The notes below the pieces were generated by a model. It was not told the DNA's origin. It saw only the letters and a program-made list of their open reading frames with translations, and did no database searches. A program made the position numbers and the translations under genes. A stretch of DNA of 64,000 nt from Eutreptiella sp. 'Long Island Sound 2002' (lineage: Eukaryota > Euglenozoa > Euglenophyceae > Eutreptiales > Eutreptiaceae): the NCBI GenBank assembly GCA_964036045.1, contig OZ038382.1:100814357-100878356 (forward strand), given 5' to 3'. Positions within the stretch are counted from its first letter, which is position 1; the number at the start of each line of letters is the position of its first letter. This document shows positions 35,062 to 44,772 of the stretch, piece after piece.

Positions 35062-36120
35062 CCGGCCACCATCCGCGACCCCGACCTCCTCCGAGCAACC
35101 CTCCAAGGCAGGGCCCCGACCACCCCCCTGGGCTGGTACCGCCTGCAAGAGGACTGGACCAAGCTCAGCGTCAAAGCCCTCCGGGACCTGACCACCCCAG
35201 GCAACGGCCTCCACGAGGCCATCGTGGACCTCGTACTCTGGCGAGCCCGCAAACACACCCAGGGCCAGCACGTCTGGATCCCCCCCATCGAGTGGGGCCA
35301 GGCCCTGACACATGACACCGACATCAACGTCACACGTCGAGGGACCGTACGCCTACGACGGGCCCCAGCGGAGAAGGACCACCTAGCTGACCCGAACCGC
35401 CCGGAGCAGTTGGAACAGGCCACCGCACCAACTTGTGACACCGCGCTCCGCGCCGCTGGCCTCCGCACCCCAGACAACGACCTCCCCCCCCCACCTACAG
35501 ACAGTGACCACCCCCCGCCGGAGGTCTGGGTTACAGTCCTCGAGCGCGGGCACTACTACGTGATAGCCGCTACGGCTACCTCCTCCGGCCCGCAATGGCT
35601 CCTCAAAGAGAGGTACACCATGCTTGCCCCAGGGGCCGCCCCACCAGGGGCAGTAGGGGACCCCACCACCCAGGACAGTGTCCTCAGCGGCGTCTTCCAG
35701 CCAGGGAACAAGCCCCCAGCTCGCGCCCTGGCCCAAATCACCTCAGGGAAGGCTGGCTACCACCTGGGACTGGCCATGCTCCGCCTGACCCACTGGATCC
35801 CGCGCTGCTGGCCACCCACGGGGACCGTGCCCTGGATTTGGGCCATCCCCACCGCCCACACACAGATCGAGGCGGGCCCGGACACGCGGCCAAACCCCCC
35901 CCCCCCAGACCACAGCAACCCCTCACCTGCGGCTACCACGCCATCCACATGGTCCTCAGCCGTGTGGGTCTTAGCCCAAAGCTAGCATACCCCCTTCCCA
36001 CCACTGACAAGGAGGTCCACCAGATACGCAAGCTCGTCTGCGAAATCCTTGCCGCGGCAGCAGAAGACGCCAAGCTTTCCCTCCTAACCGCCCGGCCTAC
36101 AACATACCACACAAGCGCGC
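35062..36120 (+). pseudogene. Possible C48/ULP1-like cysteine protease segment
   Basis: One frame runs from about 35062 to 35894. It contains LTTPGNGLHEAIVDLVLW (resembling the start of ULP1-type proteases), VWIPPIEWG, and VLERGHYYVIAA with a candidate catalytic His. A 12-C tract at 35895-35906 coincides with a change to the next frame, which gives PQQPLTCGYHAIHMVL, with a Gln and a Cys spaced as in the active site. The triad is inferred. An unrelated Pro-rich protein is possible. The segment lies about 200 bp after the RNase H stop. Proteases of this kind are known in some non-LTR families. Confidence 0.4.
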
Positions 36121-36285
36121 CGCGGCGAGCGGACACATACACCGACACAACACACCCCACCGCACAATCCCCGCCCATGCTCCTCCCCTCTCGCTGCTCA
36201 ACCGGAGACCCACACACGTCCACCATCGCGCACACCCCCCGGGCCCCGCGACACGGGCCTCCCCAACCCGCCCGAACACGAGCAC

Positions 36286-37797
36286 ATGCCCGCCACACAC
36301 CCAGCCGCCGGACACCCCTCACCACCCCCCACACTCGACAACCTGCACACACCCGCGGAGAGGAGTCCCGCGCCCCGCGGCACGCCCAGCCCACCCAGTG
36401 GCCTGCACAAGCCCCCCGCGCACACCCGAGAAGACCGTGGCCCACCCCCCCGGCCCCTGAATGCAACCCCCGCGGACGCCAACCCACACAATCTCACACA
36501 TTGCAGGACCCCGGCCCAGCCAAGCCCAGAAGGAGAAGGCCGTGACCCCGCGCCTCTCTCCCCTGCCGCTGCCAACCAGATCGGCCCGCCGGGCCACCAG
36601 GTAACGACCGGGCCCCCCCCGCCGCCCGCCCCCAACCTACAGCTTGAGGACATGCCCTCCATCCTCCCTGACGTGGCCGCGGCAGAAGCCGCCGCCCACA
36701 AGCCCGCCCGCGTCACAGCCCAACCCGCGTCCACCACCTGCTCCTCATCCTCAGACTCATCCACCTCTTCCACCTCATCCTCCTACCCCCCCCCCCCCCG
36801 CCGCCCTCATCCTCAAGGCCACGGCAAAAGCCAAAGCCGCGGCCGCACACACCGACCCCCTGACCCCCACACAGGCGACTCAGGCACCCCGGCAACGCAC
36901 TGGGAAGACCCCGGACCCGACATCGGTGCCCTCTGCCTTCCGGACAGAGGTCCTCCTCAACCTGGAACCGGACCCCAACCCCAAACCCGACCCCAAACCC
37001 AAACCGGCACCCAAGCGAGCACACACAACACCAGAAACGCAACGACACAAACCCAACCGACACCGCCCTAACCCAAGCCCTAACCCAAGCCAGGACCCCC
37101 CACCCACCACAACCCACGCCCCCCTCCCATCAGCAGCCACCGCCACCGCAGAGGCGGCCACCCAACACGACCCCATCCATACCCTCGTCAACATCCCGGT
37201 CACCAAGCGCCCCGTCATCCATCCCCCACAAACCACCACCACCGCCGGCCAAACCGACCCAGGGACGTGGGACCCCTCGACTGCCGTCACCGTCAAGCCC
37301 GGCCCCCGACCCGCCCCCCCTGCCCACCACATAGTACAACCCCAGAAGCTGCGCACAATGCCCGACCCCCCACCCCGAGAAGGGGGACCAGAATACCCAC
37401 AAGGGGTTAAAAGGCCATACCCGCAACACCAACCCCACCACTACCAACGCCACCACCACCAGCGGCCCCACCACCACCACCACCAACACCACCCCCACCA
37501 CTACCACTGCCCACCACCTTACCCCACCGGGCCACAACCCCCCATGCACGAACAGCACCAGCGAATAAGATGGCAGCCACCAAGCGCTCCACCCGCATAC
37601 CCCACCTACCACCAGGCCCCCCCCCCCCCGTACCAGCCGGGCCCCCCTACCAGGAACCGTATCCTGCCTGCCACCACGTCCACGCCGAAGAGGCCCTCCG
37701 GGCCCAACCCCGCCAGAGACCAGTCACTCGACCCATACCACCAGCCGCTGCCGCCACCACAACCCTACGTGGTTGATCCATGGACGACAGGGGACCT
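36286..37797 (+). pseudogene. Pro/Ser/His-rich protein, frame changes at poly-C tracts
   Basis: The frame at 36286 reads Pro-rich, then a Ser-rich acidic segment (SSSSDSSTSSTSSSY) up to a 14-C tract at 36786-36799. After it the next frame (within 36644-37882) gives Ala/Lys-rich, Lys-Pro repeat and His-rich segments. It passes a 13-C tract at 37617-37629 and ends at another at 37798-37809. It is low-complexity and disordered, with no enzyme signature. It looks like one protein split by length changes in homopolymer C runs. Confidence 0.4.
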
Positions 37798-38855
37798 CCC
37801 CCCCCCCCCAGTACCAGGCTGCACCAGGCGAGGCCCCCGAGAACCCGCCGACGCCTCCGGACTGGCCCGACTCGAGCGATGAGGCCCGGTCCTGCAAACG
37901 GCGGCGCTTCCGCTCCCCCCCCGCACGGCACATTCGCCCCCGGCGCCAACACTCCCCACACCGCCACAGCGCCTCAACCACCCAATCGTGCCGCGCCCGC
38001 TCCCCCAGGCGCCACCACGACCCCCCAGGACCCCGCTCCCGCCGCTCCCGCTCCCCCAGGCGCCACCACGAACGCCACGGCCGCCCCATGTCCACCTCCC
38101 CCCGCTGGTCGTACACGACCCCCGCCCCAAGCCCCCGCCACCACCGCTCCCGCTCCCCCCGGCGCCGCCAGGCACGCAACCGCCGCCCCACATCCACCTC
38201 CACCTCCCCCCACAGGCCCCGCCGCCCATACCCATCCACCACCCCCAGCCCCCGCCGGGACCACTCCCGCTCCCCGAGGTGCAACCAAGCGCGCCACCGC
38301 TGCCCCATATCCACCTCCCCCTCCCGTTCCCCCCTCCGCCCGTACCCGTCCTCCACCCCGAGCCCCCGCCATCGCCGCTCCCTCTCCCCCAGGCACCGCC
38401 ACCCCCACCACCACCGCAGGCCTACGTCCTCCCCCCGCCGCTCCAGGACCCCGGGCACGGACCCCTCCCCCCCCCAGGCCCCCGCCCACCTTGCCTGGTG
38501 GTCCGTCCCCGCTTTGCAGGAGCTCCGATGCTGGGTGAAGTGGGCCGGGGGAGCGAAAAGGCGAGAAGGGGTGAACATGGTGCACACCTTCGAGGATATG
38601 CGCACCCGCAACCCCGCCGACTCCAACGAGGCCGCCCCGGAGGCCATCATGCCGCAAGCGGCATGGGAGGCCCTCCTCCGTGATGCGGTCCAGGGACTCC
38701 GCCCCCCCTACACCCCCCAAGCCCTCCGCCAATGGCTCCAGGCCACCCGCCCCCAGGCCTTGGACATCGGCGCCCCCTCCCCACCCCACCACCACCACAC
38801 CAGGAAGGGGAAGGACAAGGGCAAGGGGAGGGCAAGGGACAGCAAGGGGCACTGA
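37773..38855 (+). CDS. Arg/Ser-rich (SR-like) protein of the LINE-like element
   Basis: 360 codons ending in TGA after a basic Gly/Lys tail. Residues 40-235 are a repeat of about 30 residues built on RSRSPRRHH and SPRHHRSRSPRR units, with Ser/Thr/Pro spacers. This resembles the RS domains of splicing and RNA-packaging proteins. Residues 240-335 look globular (WWSVPALQELRCWVKWAGG, then AAWEALLRDAVQGLRPPY). Two other plus frames are also open here because the DNA repeats; I chose this frame for its length, globular C-terminus and continuity with the segment before 37797. Its role is unknown; RNA binding is an inference. Confidence 0.45.
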   Translation: MIHGRQGTSPPPQYQAAPGEAPENPPTPPDWPDSSDEARSCKRRRFRSPPARHIRPRRQHSPHRHSASTTQSCRARSPRRHHDPPGPRSRRSRSPRRHHERHGRPMSTSPRWSYTTPAPSPRHHRSRSPRRRQARNRRPTSTSTSPHRPRRPYPSTTPSPRRDHSRSPRCNQARHRCPISTSPSRSPLRPYPSSTPSPRHRRSLSPRHRHPHHHRRPTSSPRRSRTPGTDPSPPQAPAHLAWWSVPALQELRCWVKWAGGAKRREGVNMVHTFEDMRTRNPADSNEAAPEAIMPQAAWEALLRDAVQGLRPPYTPQALRQWLQATRPQALDIGAPSPPHHHHTRKGKDKGKGRARDSKGH

Positions 38856-41478
38856 GGCAAGAGGGCACGGAGTGGCCCCAAGTGAGGGCAGGCACCCATA
38901 GGGACAGGGCGCCAGAAGAGACACAACATGGGGGCAGGAAACCACCCAAGAACCAGGAAGGGGCAGGAGCGGGGACCGAGGCACAGTAGAAAAACGGCAC
39001 CACGGCAAACGCCAAGACCCAAACCCAAGAACGGCATACCACGACGGGGGGACCAGCGCCACCCGACCCCCACCGAACGCTGCACGACTCCAGGGGGCGC
39101 ACCCCCGAACACGCACCGCCGAAGCAAGCATCGGATGTCGTAAAGATCACACCAGCGCACACCCACCAGCCACCGGAAACCACACGGGGGGTGGGGGGCA
39201 CACCTACACAGGGAGAACGGGTAACACCCACAGAGGAAGCCGCAGGAAACGCCGCCGCGCGGCGCACCACCACGCCCTCATTGCCAGGCGACGACCCCGG
39301 CCACCACAAGGGCCACCTCACAGGCACCAGAAGAGGAGAAAGGCACGGCCACAGCAACCAGGGCTAGGGACCGGGACCCCCAGAGGACACGGGACCAAGC
39401 CACAGGCCCCCAGGGAGGGCAACCCCACGGACGAATACCCGACCCACCAGCCCGAGCGACAGGCCCAGGCCCCCACAGCACGGACCCAGTGAGACACCCA
39501 CACCTAACCGCACCCCCCAGCCACCAGCCAGCCACACTCCGGCCCGCACTCCGCACCAGCACACAGGCCAAGCTGACCTCCACTGACCCACCGGGGCACA
39601 ACGCGAGACCACGGCACACCGCACCACAGCGCGCCACAGTGCATCGCGCCACAGCACGACGCGACGCGACACGGCACAGAGCGGCACAACACAGCACGAC
39701 TGACCGTAACCTGAAGGACTAACCGAAACAAGCCACCGCACACCCTGGAAGACGCCGCACCAGCACGCCGCACACAGGCAGGGCAAGCCACACACGGGGC
39801 CACCGTGCGCCCGGCAGCAACGGTTGCGGACCACCCAGAAGGTTAAAACGGGCACCGCAGAGGAGAAGGAACAGGGACAACCCCAGCCCCCTAACCACGA
39901 GGCACACGCAGCCGCCTGGCGCAGCCGCCGAGCCGGCAGAGCCAGGACCTCCCCCGGCAAGAAGGGGCGCCGAGCCCAACGTGTACATAGCCCACCCGAC
40001 CCATGGGGCCGGAACACGGCCAAGCAGAACACAACCGCCAACAGCAGCCCGGAAGACCACACTGAATGCGGGTCAGTGCGTGCGCAAGCCCAGGGAAGGC
40101 AGAGGCAGGAACAGGCGCCCCCTCCCCAAAAAAAAAAACAGGGGGGGAGGGGGGGGGGCAAGAGAACACCCCACAGCCACCAAGCTGCCCGCCAACACCA
40201 CAAGAGGCGGCCCAACCCCCCACCCAGAAGGCACCGAAGACAGGACCCCCAAAGAGGCACAGGGGGACAGCCCAGCCAAAACCAGCAACACCAAGCCAGG
40301 AACAGCGGCCCACCGGGAAAGGGGACACCGAAACATGCAGACGCACACCACGCTGGAAAAAAAAAAGAGCCAGCAGCCCAGCCCGAGAGAAAGGGGAACG
40401 GGGGACAGGGACCACAAGGCTTAGGACAGGGACAGCCAGCAACCAACACCACAAAACCCAACCAAGACACGCAAAAAAAAAGCGCAAAAAACACACCCTG
40501 ACAACCCAACCAAGAAGGGCGGGGCACAGCCGAGACCCCGGCCCAGCACGCACGCCCACACACCGCACCCCAGCTAAGAAAGGCGGGGAACAAGCAGAAC
40601 GTGCGCACAAACACACACCCCCGCACAGCAACCCCAACCAGGAGGTGCAGGAGACCACGCGGGACGGGCGCACGAGCACAGACACACCCCAACATCCCCG
40701 GAGGAGATGCGGAGCGCAGTCGAAACCCAAACCCCAGCACGCACGCCCACACCGCACACCGGAACCAGAAACGGCAGGGGGCAAGCGGAGCGCACATGCA
40801 ACCACACACGTCCCATAAGCAGGCGGAAACCTAAGCCCTACCACGAACACCACAAACAGCTGGCAAAAAAGGGACAACACCACAAACCGTGCCAAAACAC
40901 ACCCACCCAGGACCCCAGCGAGGACTGGCGGGGTTAACTAAACCCACACCCAACCGCAACCTGGACCCAAACACAAACGCCGCACAACAGTAGGAAACCC
41001 AGTGTCCACAGCCCGGGCACTGAGGCAGCCCGTGCCATGCAGGTGACCCGGCCAAACGAGATCCGAAGACCGGGGGTAAGGCTGCATCCTAAGGACTGAG
41101 CTGCTGCGGGACTCGAGGCGGAGCATGCGACACCCAAGTGCCTCGGAACCCTAGTACCAAGAACGTGCATGCATGCCTAGGGAACGGGATACGCCAGGAA
41201 GTCCGGTGAACCTCTAGGGTTCCGCCCAAAGGAGGGGATGTGCGCAAGCACGGTGGCACACCCTCCTGGCAAGACAAGCACGTCACGCCGGCGGCGATGA
41301 GCCCTCCCGGTGTTGCCCGGGGCCGCTTTGTTGGGGGCCAACAGTCAGGTCTAGCGGGATGTAAGCCGCCTCCCCCCTTCACGCGCGGAGCCTCTTCCTG
41401 TTCGTCACAGGGGCGATGCGCCAGGGGGAACCATGGGGCGCCTCTCCACAACCGAGTGCACCTACCTACCTACCTCCT
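38856..41478 (+). other. 3' untranslated-like region and CCTA tail of the LINE-like element
   Basis: Long plus frames thin out after 38855. The sequence turns A/C/G-rich and T-poor up to about 41000, which leaves long empty frames on the minus strand. Landmarks are an A11-C-A-G10-type tract near 40129-40158, and an imperfect ~190-bp repeat (caaccaagaagg... near 40505 and caaccaggaggt... near 40633, both containing cagcacgcacgcccacac). More balanced sequence, possibly structured, runs from about 41085 to 41455. The end is a tetranucleotide tail, acctacctacctacc (41463-41474 plus flank), just before the target-site duplication. Confidence 0.55.
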
Positions 41479-41488
41479 TGGTGCGTGC
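41475..41488 (+). repeat. Right target-site duplication of the LINE-like insertion
   Basis: tccttggtgcgtgc, the partner of 19626-19639. It is followed directly by aacgcttacagg, which continues the RT frame of element A (GACNAYRR). Confidence 0.65.
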
Positions 41489-42117
41489 AACGCTTACAGG
41501 AGGCACGTACCTAGTTTCACATACCCCTGCCGGTTGCGCACAGAACTGACAAAAAAGGACCAGAGCCGGCACTGGGGAGAAGAGGAGGCAAAGCAGTTTC
41601 AGGAGTTGAAGGATACGTTCGGGAATATTGGCAAGCTTGGGACCCCTAACTCGGAATGAGAGTTCGTGCATATCACCAATGCTTCACTGTTTCGTGGTGG
41701 TGGTACCCTATTTCAATGGCAGAATCTCCCTGAATTCGTGGCCCCTACTGTTGCTGAGGAACGGCAGAAGACGCTCAAAATGAGCCGTGACGGCACACTC
41801 AAGCACAACTATGACCCAGGTTGCTGGCACCTGGTCCCTATTGCACATTGAAACTGGAAGTTGAACTCGACGCGTGCCATTTATAGTACGTAGGAAAGAT
41901 AGCTGCTCTCCCTCATCCTCCTAATGTCTGGACAAGGGCACTTACTTGGAACCAATCTGCTGTTCATGTTTTGTGATGAGGAGTCTACCCAATATTTCTT
42001 GAAAGAAGACCTGCCTGAGACCCCAAGAGTTGACGCGTTGGTGGACTTACTTGGCGCACTTGCGCTTGAACATCTACAGGATCCCTGGGCTTAAGAACGA
42101 CCCCTGTCACTTGCCTT
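41489..42117 (+). pseudogene. RT connection and RNase H of element A
   Basis: Continues the RT interrupted at 19639. NAYRRHVPSFTY is the usual Ty3/gypsy motif after the RT thumb, followed by ELTKKDQSRHWGEEEAKQF. After a TGA at 41656-41658 the RNase H frame reads VHITNASLFRGGGTLFQ, where the first Asp of the TDAS motif is now Asn. It then passes several stops near 41850-41900 and 42092. RNase H would have degraded template RNA. Confidence 0.65.
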
Positions 42118-42817
42118 CAAGAGAGACTTTCAATGAATAGATTTCAACAAGTTCCGAGCAATTAGCCCGAGAAGTGTTTGCCAAAATGGACGTCAACTTG
42201 GACTTGGGGATGTCAAAGATGGGTTTGTTGGACTGAACACGTGGCAACGAGTATGTGGAGGAGTACCTGGCTGTCATGAAGGCTCTGGCGAACCAGGCCT
42301 GGACTATGGTGGAGGGAACTATGTGGTCTATCCCTACCCGTGCTTTACTGAGGAGGGAAGTGCGGACCTGTGTGCCGAGAGGTGCAGTGCGTGGTGCTCT
42401 ACAATGGATATATGAGGTCAAGGAGCGCTGTCACCAGAACAGTGGTTGAACACGTTCCAGAGGACCTTGGACACACAAGTTCCTGAAAAGAGTTTGAGGA
42501 AGATGATTCAGGAGTTGTACAACAGATGTGGCGAGTGTTTGACGAGCAAAAGGAATTGCCCTGGCAGCCAGGGACTCATAGAAGCGCTGCGTATTCCACA
42601 CATGATGAATACATTGGTCTATGTGGACTTTTTTGACTGACCCTGCTGCGAGACCTACCATCATACCTTGATGATTTCGGATGCGCTGAGTATATTTTGA
42701 CAGATTGTGCCGTGCGGGTAAACCATTGACAGAGAGGGCGTGATGAAGGCCATACTGAGGCACTGAATACCCTTCTTCTGACCGATTGTGAAGACCTGGT
42801 CCGGCTGAGACATCAGC
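42118..42817 (+). pseudogene. Integrase N-terminal part of element A
   Basis: Degraded frames, best at 42446-42640. Part of an HHCC zinc finger is visible (RCGECLTSKRNCPG), followed by LVYVDFFD, which contains the first catalytic Asp of the DDE core. The next frame segment reads YHHTLMISDALS, then KTWSG, a stop and DIS up to the insertion point at 42818. Several TGA/TAG codons interrupt it. The core resumes at 53059. Integrase would have inserted the cDNA. Confidence 0.6.
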
Positions 42818-43298
42818 TGTAACGGCAGCAGTGACAGCAGTCAGATTATACATCAATGTAATCAGAATTTCAATGATTCTCAGATTAACATTAGTGCAGT
42901 AAGTTTTCCGCTTGTTTTCATGTTTTCCGTCCGCCGCCAGATGTCGCCTGTGAGCGCGCGTCGAGTCGCATTTGTCTTTCGTGATTTCCCAATCGGATTT
43001 ATTCAAATTATTTCGAATGATTTCACGTTGCGTCATTATGTGCGATGAATGCGCATTGAGATTCTATGTCTGCTCCATTTTTGTAGACAGGGTTTTCTGA
43101 CTTTTCATATTCCACCATGGAGTTCAATGGACTTACAAGTGCTTCGCATATGTCGCTCCAAGAGGCTGGATATGGGTCTGAAGAGGGTCAGTTGGGTTCG
43201 GAGATATCAGGGGCAGTGTCGGGCGTTACGACCCCTGGGGGATCAAGGCTACAGGCTTCGCAGTTACAAGAAAGATCCGCCACTATGCAGCGGTTACA
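42818..43298 (+). repeat. 5' LTR of chromovirus C
   Basis: TGTAACGG...GGTTACA, 481 bp, paired with 52578-53058. The Gag start codon at 43117 lies inside it, so the last 180 bases of the LTR are coding as well as regulatory. The 3' copy keeps the same frame open for 67 codons. Confidence 0.9.
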
Positions 43299-44772
43299 TG
43301 GTAGCAGAGGAAATCATGACTCTGCTTCTGGAATCTCCACGGACACCTTGAGATCATCGGACTTTAGCGGGGCTATTACTTGTTCTGGGTCACTGCGTGT
43401 TCCCCCTGAGGTTACATTCGTGGCATGTCCCCAGCAGACCGAGGATCAACCTTCTGAGTGTCCTTACTACGGCCATAGACATTGGCCTGGAGTTCATACC
43501 TGTGCTGATTGTTGTATGAACGCCCCACCCAACCTTAGACCCGGTCGAGAATCTCCCTCCTCGAGTGAATCTGGTTCCAGCTCTCACGCTTTGCCTGATC
43601 TCGAGGACAGCAGCAGCGAAGGAGAGCATTCTGATACTGGAAATAGTGGTGATTACTGGGAAAATCACATCCAGGAAATCTGGAATCAGGAGTTCCTTAC
43701 CCACCAGAATTGGCTACTGGCGGAGGCGAGCTATCGAGGCCGCCTGAGGGACTGGTTCAGGGCGTCGTGCCAGTTCATCAGGGAGAGCGGCCATTTGAGA
43801 TTTGACGCCACTTTGCAGAAACAAGAGGACTGGGAGAAGCTGATGGACCAGTTCGACCACCAGGCCGCCGTGATGGTTCAGATGGCCATCATCGCCGAAG
43901 AAGGACGCCAGAATGTGCATCCGCACGCTGGTCCGTCGGGCGCCTGGGGTCCGAACAACGAAGAGGTCGATGAAATGAGGTGTGATTCGACACATTCTCA
44001 CCTCTCCAGGGAGCAACTGTCCAAGCTTCCCAACTCCAACTCAAGTGTTGATACTTGGGTTGATGAAGTGAGAAGCAAAGGAAAAGGTACGAGATGCCCG
44101 TCGTGTGGCGAGTGTGCCAGGGACTGCTCCTGTCGACGCCAGATTTCGTCGCGGGAAGACGGGGTGAAGGAGCTGAAGAAGGCCGCCCAGGAGAAAAAGA
44201 GGGATGACGACAGCAAGTGGAAGGAGATGGAGCAGAAGCTGGAGAAATTGACCAATCTGGTACATAATCTGAGCACTACTGGGCTCACTAAACCAGCCCC
44301 TACGATGGCAAGTCACCCAGCACCTACCTCCTCAGCTGCACCTGCATCCACGCCTTACGGGGTTCCACATTCTCCGGCACCCCCAGCTTTTACTGGTTCA
44401 CACCCAGCTTTTACTGGAATTTCTGGTATTCCCCCTGATGGATTTACAATTCCTATTGGGTTCAGTCTGGGTACCGAAGGAGGAGAATCTTCGTCTGGAA
44501 GGTCTGTACTGTCCGTAAGTACTTCCGGTGATATTGATGGAAAGGCAAAGACCACTGTGAAGGAGAGATCAATGGCCTTGAAGAAGAAGGACCGGCAGCA
44601 GAAAGAAAACGAAGCCGAAATCAAAGAAAAGCAGAAGAAATTGAAGGAGATGAGGCTGCATCAAGCGCAACCAAGCCGTTCGTGCAGCCTACTGTGGACC
44701 AGGCGTTGTTGGCGGCCGCAATTGCGCAAGCACAGGCAATGGGAGGCGCCGCCGTCAACCCAATGTTCGTGA
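43117..44772 (+). CDS. gag: N-terminal Gag ORF of chromovirus C
   Basis: 551 codons starting in the LTR, with ATG context ccaccATGg, a Kozak-like match and the first good ATG. Residues 1-60 are encoded by the LTR. A Cys/His cluster (CPYYGHRHWPGVHTCADCC) lies near residues 110-130, and an acidic Ser-rich patch follows. An aromatic helical segment precedes a second Cys cluster (CPSCGECARDCSC) near residues 328-340. A long charged coiled coil then leads to a Pro/Ala/Thr linker and a final Lys/Glu coil. The last ~30 codons overlap the next ORF in the -1 frame, where the coil continues more naturally, so a frameshift joins them. Confidence 0.7.
   Translation: MEFNGLTSASHMSLQEAGYGSEEGQLGSEISGAVSGVTTPGGSRLQASQLQERSATMQRLHGSRGNHDSASGISTDTLRSSDFSGAITCSGSLRVPPEVTFVACPQQTEDQPSECPYYGHRHWPGVHTCADCCMNAPPNLRPGRESPSSSESGSSSHALPDLEDSSSEGEHSDTGNSGDYWENHIQEIWNQEFLTHQNWLLAEASYRGRLRDWFRASCQFIRESGHLRFDATLQKQEDWEKLMDQFDHQAAVMVQMAIIAEEGRQNVHPHAGPSGAWGPNNEEVDEMRCDSTHSHLSREQLSKLPNSNSSVDTWVDEVRSKGKGTRCPSCGECARDCSCRRQISSREDGVKELKKAAQEKKRDDDSKWKEMEQKLEKLTNLVHNLSTTGLTKPAPTMASHPAPTSSAAPASTPYGVPHSPAPPAFTGSHPAFTGISGIPPDGFTIPIGFSLGTEGGESSSGRSVLSVSTSGDIDGKAKTTVKERSMALKKKDRQQKENEAEIKEKQKKLKEMRLHQAQPSRSCSLLWTRRCWRPQLRKHRQWEAPPSTQCS
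43299..43310 (+). promoter_or_regulatory. Primer-binding site of chromovirus C
   Basis: TGGTAGCAGAGG abuts the LTR end. It differs at two positions from the initiator-Met tRNA site TGGTATCAGAGC used by many Ty3/gypsy elements. It also lies inside the open gag frame. Confidence 0.75.

Larger units (their letters stand above)
19640..41478 (+). mobile_element. ~21.8-kb C-rich non-LTR (LINE-like) insertion
   Basis: Bounded by tggtgcgtgc at 19630-19639 and again at 41479-41488, extendable to 14 bases with one mismatch (19626-19639, 41475-41488). The flanks rejoin the RT frame of element A. The plus strand is strongly C-rich and T-poor throughout. Long plus-strand ORFs encode APE endonuclease, RT and RNase H in LINE order, and the right end has a cctacctacctacc tail. 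The length is unusual for a LINE, which is typically 4-8 kb. It could be one giant element or a LINE with earlier internal insertions or duplications. Strand bias and gene direction are uniform, which favours a single unit. Confidence 0.65.

Noticed and set aside
37400-37560. Possible CRISPR-like or satellite array in the cac-rich stretch
   Set aside because: It is a simple CCA/CAC low-complexity run encoding His/Pro, without spacers or regular units.
37780-38683. Alternative plus frames rich in Pro/Ala over the SR-repeat region
   Set aside because: The repeat unit length keeps all frames open. The 37773 frame extends further and ends in globular-looking sequence.
39364-40809. 481-residue minus-strand ORF rich in Cys, Trp, Leu and Phe
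   Set aside because: The plus strand here is T-poor, so stop codons are rare on the complement. The translation is low-complexity with no motif, and the overlapping 334-residue frame is equally open.
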